A DNA stretch of 8,204 bases from contig JAAYHP010000526.1 of the NCBI GenBank assembly GCA_012735355.1, positions 1-8,204 on the forward strand. Reading direction: 5' to 3'. The position numbers and the translations under genes are program-made. Positions 4,827-8,204 of this stretch are shown here, in pieces. The notes below the pieces were generated by a model, which was given only the letters and a program-made list of their open reading frames with translations, was not told where the DNA came from and did no database searches. How positions within the stretch are numbered: the stretch's first letter is position 1; the number at the start of each line of letters is the position of its first letter. This DNA is from Lysinibacillus sp. GTDB taxonomy: Bacteria; Bacillota; Bacilli; Bacillales_A; Planococcaceae.

Positions 4827-6518
4827 TTATTTAAAGTTGTATTCTGTTACGATTTTCTCCCGCCCTGTCGTCACATCCTTAAAGTATTCATATAAACATA
4901 TTCCAAGGAAGGAACCAGAAACGTTATAAACATTTGAGAACCCTTCATGTTGCAATATTTTCACCGCGTTGTAACTGCGTTGACCTGAACGGCAATGTAA
5001 ATATACTGGTTTATCTCGAGGGATTTCATCTATCCGCTCACGCAATTCACTTAACGGAATGTTGATCGCATTCACTAAATGGCCTCTTTCAAATTCGTTC
5101 TTTTCTCGAACGTCAATAATCATAGCCCCTTCTTCCACTAATCCGCGCACACGAGACACATTCACTTGCTTATAATCTTCATGTAAAATATTTAATCCGA
5201 CAAGTGCTGCTAAATTCACCACATCCCGAGCTGTACTGTACATCGGAGAATAAGTTAACTCCAACTCTTTTAAATCTTCTAGAGTCCCCCCCATCGTAAT
5301 TAACGTTGCAATCACATCGATTCGTTTATCCGAATTCCCTTTCCCGATTGCTTGAGCACCGATAATTCTTCCTGTCGGCACTTCAAAAATTAATTTGAAA
5401 TGAAGTGGATTGCTGTTAGGCATTAATCCTACTTTATCCGGCGCAATAACATAGACGCTGTCGTATTGCATGTTTGCCGCCTTTGCCTGTCTCTCATTTA
5501 ATCCTGTCGCTGCGCAGTTTAAATCAAAAATTTTAATTCTCGATGAACCAATTACCCCTTTATTTTCAGTCTTTTGCCCATAAATATGGTCCGCTGCAGC
5601 TCTCGCCTGTCTTACTGCAGGTCCAGCTAAGGCAAGTCTTGTCGGCTGACCCGTGAGGCGATTGAATACTTCAATGGCATCCCCTACCGCATAAATGGAT
5701 GGGTCCGACGTTTGATAATTAGCATTTACTTTAATGCCACCGAGTTCCCCAATAGCAAGCCCAGCTTCTTTTGCGAGCGAAACTTCCGGACGCACCCCAA
5801 TTGAGAGCACCACCGCTTGGGCTTCAACTCGTTTTCCAGAACTTAGCTCAATATCCTTTTCTGTAATTTTAGCAAGCCCATCTCCAAGAATTAATTGGAT
5901 ACCATGGTCGTGCATTTCTTTATGAAGAATTTGCACCATATCTTCATCAAATGGCGCCATAATTTGCGGAGAATGTTCCACTAACGTTACTTCTTTCCCC
6001 GCTTCTCTTAAGTTCTCAGCCACTTCAACACCAATAAAGCCTCCGCCAACAACAGCGATTTTCTCCACGCCGAATCCGCTAATATATTGATTTAGTCGAT
6101 CGATATCTACCACATTTCTTACGGTAAAGACATGTGGCAAATTGACACCTTCAAATGGTGGTACAATCGGATTAGCCCCTGGTGAAAGAATTAATACGTC
6201 ATAGCTTTCCTCATATTCTTCATTTGTTACTAAATTTTTCACCGTAACTGTTTTTTCATCCCGATTAATCTTGATGACTTCTTGATTTACGCGAGCATCA
6301 ATATTGTATTTTGTTTCAAAGCTTTCCGGCGTCATTAACACAAGTTTGTCTTTCGATTCCACAATACCGCTTAAATGATAAGGTAAAGAACAATTGGAAA
6401 ATGACACGTGAGGTCCTTTTTCAAACATAATTATTTCAGCATGTTCATCTAACCTGCGAATTCTCGCTGCCGCTGTCGCTCCTCCAGCAACTCCACCTAT
6501 GATTAACACTTTTTTCAT
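4827..6518 (-). CDS. Coenzyme A disulfide reductase-rhodanese fusion (563 aa)
   Basis: This is a flavin enzyme of the CoADR-Rhd/NADH-dependent persulfide reductase type. It reduces CoA disulfide or CoA persulfide with NAD(P)H in the cytosol. The N-terminus has the FAD-binding motif GGVAGG (residues 8-13) and the single redox cysteine Cys43 in SFSNCSLPYHLSG. A second dinucleotide fold has VVGGGFIGVEVAENL (about 153-167), and the flavin-binding YAVGDAIEV motif is in the middle. A dimerisation domain follows, with YSPMYSTARDVVN. The last 100 or so residues are a rhodanese domain with IIDVREKNEF and the loop HCRSGQRS (Cys509). Length fits known fusions of about 550-565 aa. The frame can be opened further upstream, but ATG 6516-6518 has a Shine-Dalgarno (GGAG at 6527-6530, spacer 8). 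The upstream extension would run through two operators. Two CstR-type operators make it part of the same sulfur regulon as the genes at 178-2947. Confidence 0.93.
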   Translation of the reverse strand: MKKVLIIGGVAGGATAAARIRRLDEHAEIIMFEKGPHVSFSNCSLPYHLSGIVESKDKLVLMTPESFETKYNIDARVNQEVIKINRDEKTVTVKNLVTNEEYEESYDVLILSPGANPIVPPFEGVNLPHVFTVRNVVDIDRLNQYISGFGVEKIAVVGGGFIGVEVAENLREAGKEVTLVEHSPQIMAPFDEDMVQILHKEMHDHGIQLILGDGLAKITEKDIELSSGKRVEAQAVVLSIGVRPEVSLAKEAGLAIGELGGIKVNANYQTSDPSIYAVGDAIEVFNRLTGQPTRLALAGPAVRQARAAADHIYGQKTENKGVIGSSRIKIFDLNCAATGLNERQAKAANMQYDSVYVIAPDKVGLMPNSNPLHFKLIFEVPTGRIIGAQAIGKGNSDKRIDVIATLITMGGTLEDLKELELTYSPMYSTARDVVNLAALVGLNILHEDYKQVNVSRVRGLVEEGAMIIDVREKNEFERGHLVNAINIPLSELRERIDEIPRDKPVYLHCRSGQRSYNAVKILQHEGFSNVYNVSGSFLGICLYEYFKDVTTGREKIVTEYNFK

Positions 6519-6539
6519 ATAATCCACTCCCACTTTTTC

Positions 6540-6555
6540 ATACCTTTGAAGGTAT
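6540..6555. promoter_or_regulatory. CstR-type operator, copy 3 (leader of CoADR-rhodanese)
   Basis: ATACC-TTTGAA-GGTAT is palindromic over 7+2+7 bases. It lies about 22 bases upstream of the CoADR-rhodanese start codon and some 70 bases downstream of the predicted transcription start. It could act as a roadblock, loop with copy 4, or serve a second unrecognised promoter. Confidence 0.72.
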
Positions 6556-6633
6556 CTATTTTTTCTTCCATCCTCGAAGATGAAGCAATAAGTATAAAAT
6601 AACGCGTTACTCAAAACTAATTGATTTAACAAA

Positions 6634-6662
6634 AATATATACCCCTATAGGTATTTTGTCAA
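6634..6662 (-). promoter_or_regulatory. Sigma-A promoter of the CoADR-rhodanese gene
   Basis: On the minus strand TTGACA (6657-6662), a 17-base spacer and TATATT (6634-6639) form a near-consensus promoter. The spacer contains operator copy 4. The layout is the same as at the cstR promoter. The start near 6627 gives a leader of about 110 bases. Confidence 0.8.
6639..6654. promoter_or_regulatory. CstR-type operator, copy 4 (in -35/-10 spacer)
   Basis: ATACC-CCTATA-GGTAT fills the spacer of the CoADR-rhodanese promoter. Its position relative to the -35 and -10 boxes is the same as that of copy 2 in the cstR promoter, which supports a repressor site. Confidence 0.8.
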
Positions 6663-6782
6663 CGAATTAAACGTGAACCCTTCGTGGAATATTTATGAAC
6701 ATTTATGCCACAGGAACTTTTCCTTTATCACCATTGTTTCTTTCGTTATGATGGAAGTAACTGCCCTTAAGGGAGGGATACG

Positions 6783-7622
6783 ATGTCAAAAGAGAGAAAA
6801 GAATTGGAACCGATTAGCGAAGAAGAATTAATTGAACTCGTTTTAGAAGCTCAACAAGAAGCGTTAGAGGCAGAGCGGGAAGCTAGATTAAAGGGTGAAA
6901 AGCAGCCTAAGAAAACACCTCGTTCGGTGAAGCTAATGGCCTGGCTTATGGCAATCATGCTTGCCTTTAGTACTTTTGCCGCCATATTTGAAATCTACTC
7001 TATACCAGCGATTGAGTTTTTAAAAACATCAGCAAGGCTTTCTTCTCAAGAAGATATTCAATCATATAAAAAAGCCGTCGTTGAAATTTCCACAAGCGAT
7101 GGGAAAGGAACAGGCTTTGCCATATCTGATGACGGCTACATCGTAACGAATAACCATGTTGTAGAAAAAGCGTTAACGATTACTGTCATTTTCCCCGATG
7201 ATGGTATTTATGAAGGAGAATTAATAGCTACTTTCCCTGAGGTAGATTTAGCATTGCTAAAAGTTGATGGAGAACATTTACCTTATTTAACGTTGGCGGA
7301 TACATACTCTTATTCCGTTCATGAGCCGGTCAATTTTATCGGTAATCCACTGTACTTTACCGGCATTGCCAATGAAGGGCGAGTGCTTGAGTCACTTTTA
7401 CTTTCTGACTGGGATGAAGAAGTGTTTATGATGGATGCACCTGTTTATCGTGGAAATAGTGGAAGCCCAGTCATTAATCAAGAAGGAAAAGTCATCGGAA
7501 TTGTTTTTGCTACGTTGAATCATGAAAAGCACGGCCGAGTAGGGTTATTTATCCCCGTGGAACATTTGCAGGATAGAATAGAGGATTTACTTGGGAAAGG
7601 CATACTGCAATCGCTAAAGTGA
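6783..7622 (+). CDS. Membrane-anchored trypsin-like serine protease, no PDZ (279 aa)
   Basis: The N-terminal 50 residues are highly charged and rich in Glu, with a likely short coiled coil (about 9-38) in the cytosol. One transmembrane helix (about 51-70) follows. The remainder is an S1C/HtrA-like protease domain outside the membrane. The catalytic triad is visible: His125 in VTNNHVV, Asp155 in EVDLALLK and Ser226 in GNSGSPV. HtrA proteins normally carry one or two PDZ domains after the protease domain. Here the protein ends shortly after GLFIPVEHL, so there is none, and regulation must differ from classic HtrA. The ATG follows AGGGAGGG closely. A possible -10, TATGAT (6747-6752), lacks a good -35. 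The gene diverges from CoADR-rhodanese but has no CstR-type operator on its own side of the gap. Substrate unknown. Confidence 0.88.
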   Translation: MSKERKELEPISEEELIELVLEAQQEALEAEREARLKGEKQPKKTPRSVKLMAWLMAIMLAFSTFAAIFEIYSIPAIEFLKTSARLSSQEDIQSYKKAVVEISTSDGKGTGFAISDDGYIVTNNHVVEKALTITVIFPDDGIYEGELIATFPEVDLALLKVDGEHLPYLTLADTYSYSVHEPVNFIGNPLYFTGIANEGRVLESLLLSDWDEEVFMMDAPVYRGNSGSPVINQEGKVIGIVFATLNHEKHGRVGLFIPVEHLQDRIEDLLGKGILQSLK

Positions 7623-7665
7623 TTTTTGCAAGTGGATATCCCTACTTCATAATCTTGAAAAGCAG

Positions 7666-7713
7666 AAAAAAGCTGTACGAAAGCCAAGTTTACTTCGGCA
7701 TTTCGTTACAGCT
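7666..7713 (-). terminator. Rho-independent terminator, minus strand
   Basis: The arms 7671-7685 and 7697-7713 form a stem (AGCTGTA, CGAAA and GCC blocks with two single-base bulges) around an 11-base loop. On the minus strand it is followed directly by five T residues (7666-7670). The T run places it as the terminator of a minus-strand gene, the truncated monooxygenase next to it. It might also stop plus-strand transcripts from the protease gene, but there is no T run on that side. Confidence 0.75.
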
Positions 7714-7808
7714 CATCCATCACATGATAGCTCTACCGCTTTTTGTAATGTATCCACTGAAGAATTTCCTTTCGTCACAGGCGCTTGATCCAACACACTT
7801 AACTTCAC
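7713..7808 (-). pseudogene. N-terminal remnant of a luciferase-like (LLM) flavin monooxygenase
   Basis: A GTG (7806-7808) nine bases after the strong Shine-Dalgarno AAAGGGGG (7818-7825) opens a 31-codon frame. It encodes KLSVLDQAPVTKG, then a short helix ending VDTLQKAVELS, then CDG and stop. The start closely resembles the N-terminus of bacterial luciferase-like monooxygenases, which open with KLSVLDxxPV and a helix ending in VELA. Family members run to roughly 330 residues and would continue into a LADRLGY-like helix. Here the frame ends at once, and its stop touches a minus-strand terminator. The simplest reading is an internal deletion that removed about 90 percent of the gene and joined its ribosome binding site and first 28 or so codons to its terminator. 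A TATAAT box (7840-7845) lies upstream. A functional 31-aa peptide is possible but less likely. Confidence 0.65.
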
Positions 7809-7839
7809 TTTTCCATTCCCCCTTTCAACCTTTTGACTT

Positions 7840-7845
7840 ATTATA
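7840..7845 (-). promoter_or_regulatory. Possible -10 box of the monooxygenase remnant
   Basis: On the minus strand a perfect TATAAT lies about 15 bases before the Shine-Dalgarno of the remnant. The base run 17 positions upstream (TAATAT) is a poor -35, so this is only a candidate. Confidence 0.35.
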
Positions 7846-7849
7846 ATTC

Positions 7850-8204
7850 GACAAATACACTAATATTAAGATTAATGCTCACTTTCAGCGACTGAAACCG
7901 ACAACAAATCAACTAGTTTCCATGGCATACTATATAATTACTGTAAATCAAGTTTACAGAAAACTACTCTTTTACATATGATTTAATATATTCCTAACTC
8001 TATTTTTACTATTTTTGACTTTCTTGCTATCACTATTAAAATATAACTTTATTTTTCATCCATATATTTCGACAATACCCTTTCCTAGCATATTTATATT
8101 GTCAATTTCGTTGTCAGAAAAAATTGTGACAGTCTTTTATTTTCTGCTTTCGATTCCCTTATCACATTGAAATACAAACCATTTTTATACTTTAATAATA
8201 AAAC
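7850..8204. other. AT-rich stretch with no recognisable gene
   Basis: Both strands have frequent stops and no frame with a ribosome binding site and plausible product. The one notable structure is the inverted repeat CTGTAAA-tcaag-TTTACAG (7941-7959). It begins three bases after a plus-strand TATAAT (7933-7938), a layout that could be an operator downstream of a -10 box, although the -35 region is poor. A second, weaker pairing is TGTCA/TGACA in the TTGTCA-rich run near 8100-8130. Any gene served by these would lie mostly outside the window. Confidence 0.5.

Noticed and set aside
6519..6632. N-terminal extension of the CoADR-rhodanese frame by 38 residues
   Set aside because: The extension contains operator copy 3 and the Shine-Dalgarno, begins near the predicted transcription start, and would place residues before the normal FAD-motif start MKKVLIIGG.
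7619..7846. 75-codon plus-strand ORF after the protease gene
   Set aside because: It runs through the minus-strand terminator and antisense to the monooxygenase remnant, with no good ribosome binding site of its own.

Overview
The window is low-GC DNA with strong AG-rich Shine-Dalgarno sites, TTG/GTG/ATG starts, sigma-A type promoters and a guanidine-I riboswitch in front of a ykkCD pair. Together with the protein families this points to a Bacillaceae-type Firmicute. The species cannot be fixed from the sequence alone. Functions below come from reading motifs; no database search was run.

Region 1 (1-130) is a GC-rich, inverted-repeat-containing stretch unlike the rest of the window. It is probably one copy, cut by the window edge, of a dispersed intergenic repeat.

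Region 2 (178-2947) is a reactive-sulfur (persulfide) module. A CstR-like CsoR-family repressor (918-1172, minus) with Cys31 and Cys60 sits between two gene groups. On its left, minus strand, are a membrane-anchored rhodanese and a small cytosolic rhodanese. On its right, plus strand, are a rhodanese with a lipoprotein signal peptide and a 12-TM-type MFS transporter. The divergent promoters overlap so closely that their -10 boxes share the same bases. A perfect 20-bp palindrome covers both.

Region 3 (2948-4826) holds a terminator, a 46-codon membrane-protein ORF, a 2'-5' RNA ligase (thpR) frame interrupted by a single in-frame TAA, and the SMR pair ykkC-ykkD. The pair is preceded by a guanidine-I riboswitch with an overlapping terminator and a good promoter.

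Region 4 (4827-6782) is a coenzyme A disulfide reductase-rhodanese fusion (minus strand). Two further copies of the same operator motif lie upstream of it. One of them is in the -35/-10 spacer, exactly as at the cstR promoter.

Region 5 (6783-8204) is a membrane-anchored trypsin-like serine protease without a PDZ domain, then a 31-codon remnant of a luciferase-like monooxygenase gene joined directly to a terminator, then about 350 bases of AT-rich DNA without a recognisable gene.

The unifying observation is a 16-bp operator, ATACC-N6-GGTAT, found four times (856-871, 1228-1243, 6540-6555, 6639-6654). The copies lie upstream of the rhodanese pair, the repressor/lipoprotein-rhodanese/MFS intergenic region, and the CoADR-rhodanese gene. 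They imply one persulfide-responsive regulon of four rhodanese domains in three cellular positions, one flavin disulfide/persulfide reductase and an uncharacterised MFS transporter.
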